Shown here piece by piece: positions 63,720 to 64,000 of a DNA stretch of 64,000 nucleotides. Source of the stretch: an uncultured Lachnospiraceae bacterium (lineage in GTDB: Bacteria; Bacillota; Clostridia; Lachnospirales; Lachnospiraceae); contig CAJUKA010000001.1 of the NCBI GenBank assembly GCA_910586585.1, forward strand, positions 1 through 64,000, written 5' to 3'. A program made the translations under genes and the position numbers. The notes below the pieces were generated by a model, which was not told the DNA's origin, did not search any database, and was given only the letters and a program-made list of their open reading frames with translations. Positions within the stretch are counted from its first letter, which is position 1; each line of letters begins with the position of its first letter.

Positions 63720-63783
63720 GTGCATAAATCTGTATTTGAAAAGAAAACGTATTGAATTTAGAAAGGCATGGTTTGAAAGAGCA

Positions 63784-64000
63784 ATGAAAAGAGCAGCAAT
63801 CATAACAGCCAGGGGAGGAAGCAAGCGAATCCCCAAAAAGAATATGAAACCATTTCTGGGGAAGCCAATTATTGTATACAGCATTGAGGCGGCGCTGGGG
63901 GCAGGAGTATTTGATGAAGTTATGGTTTCGACGGATAATGAAGAAATTGCTGGAATAGCGAAACAGGCTGGGGCGAAGGTTCCCTTTTTCAGGAGTGAGA
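63784..64000 (+). CDS. pseF: pseudaminic acid cytidylyltransferase PseF, 3' end outside window
   Basis: The first 72 codons read MKRAAIITARGGSKRIPKKN, then KPFLGKPIIVYSIEAAL and VMVSTDNEEIAGIAKQ. This is the N-terminal part of CMP-sugar synthetases, where ARGGSKRIPKKN binds CTP, and matches PseF, which makes CMP-pseudaminic acid. GAAAGAG lies before ATG 63784. The gene continues past the window. Confidence 0.9.
   Translation, partial: MKRAAIITARGGSKRIPKKNMKPFLGKPIIVYSIEAALGAGVFDEVMVSTDNEEIAGIAKQAGAKVPFFRSE

Overview
This window reads as chromosome of a motile, probably spore-forming gut Firmicute of the Lachnospiraceae/Clostridia type. The evidence is a low-GC backbone with GGAGG ribosome sites, type III glutamine synthetase, the Bacillus-like mbl-flhO-flhP order, yvyF beside comFC, the cdaA-cdaR-glmM operon, a Spo0A-type DNA-binding domain and a holin-like type I toxin. 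The species cannot be fixed from sequence alone.

Layout. (1) 1-5004 is a scrambled, higher-GC integrative-element remnant: a possible VirB4 scrap, two converging truncated serine recombinases, a 5'-truncated zinc-macrodomain gene overlapping an intact class M sirtuin (SirTM), an orphan winged-helix gene, a mobC head fused to a relaxase tail, and the last codons of a ptsI-like gene. (2) 5005-11258 is a nitrogen/glutamine cluster: a promoter and two terminator-like leader hairpins, glnA type III, an ammonium channel fused to PII, a PurF-type amidotransferase and a truncated carA. (3) 11291-13050 is a minus-strand cargo block: an AAC(6')-like acetyltransferase, a 2H phosphoesterase and an unknown protein. 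(4) 13323-20481 holds a chemoreceptor, then uvrB and uvrA. (5) 20664-27722 holds mbl, two flagellar rod/hook genes, a FlgJ-like rod protein, recD2, comFC and yvyF. (6) 27792-33093 holds two unknown membrane proteins, cdaA-cdaR-glmM (c-di-AMP and cell-wall precursor synthesis) and an HPr-like protein.

(7) 33333-47660 is a surface-polysaccharide locus: rmlD, gmd, fcl, an initiating sugar-phosphate transferase, a Wzz-like protein, an EpsG-like polymerase and seven other glycosyltransferases, with a stand-alone Spo0A DNA-binding domain embedded. (8) 47818-55240 is an accessory segment: a BlaI/BlaR1-like pair with its operator-promoter, a large lipoprotein interrupted by an in-frame stop, a tRNA-Pro gene with a decayed tRNA-like copy exactly 60 bp upstream, a GNAT, a cytidine deaminase and a type I toxin with a convergent antisense RNA. 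(9) 55516-64000 resumes glycan work: an ABC exporter, a GT2, an MBOAT O-acyltransferase, an SGNH-like partner and pseB-pseC-pseF for CMP-pseudaminic acid. pseF runs off the window.

How parts fit. GlnA makes glutamine from ammonia brought in by Amt-PII, and the next two genes are glutamine users. CdaA/CdaR/GlmM couple c-di-AMP to peptidoglycan precursor supply. RmlD, Gmd, Fcl and PseBCF supply rhamnose, fucose and pseudaminic acid to the glycosyltransferases, probably for capsule/EPS and possibly flagellin. The most unusual items are the orphan macro-SirTM pair, the two-terminator glnA leader, the stand-alone Spo0A domain, a recurring GTACAT-core motif in front of flagellar and glycan genes, and the cdaA-linked membrane protein with a Tyr-rich tail.
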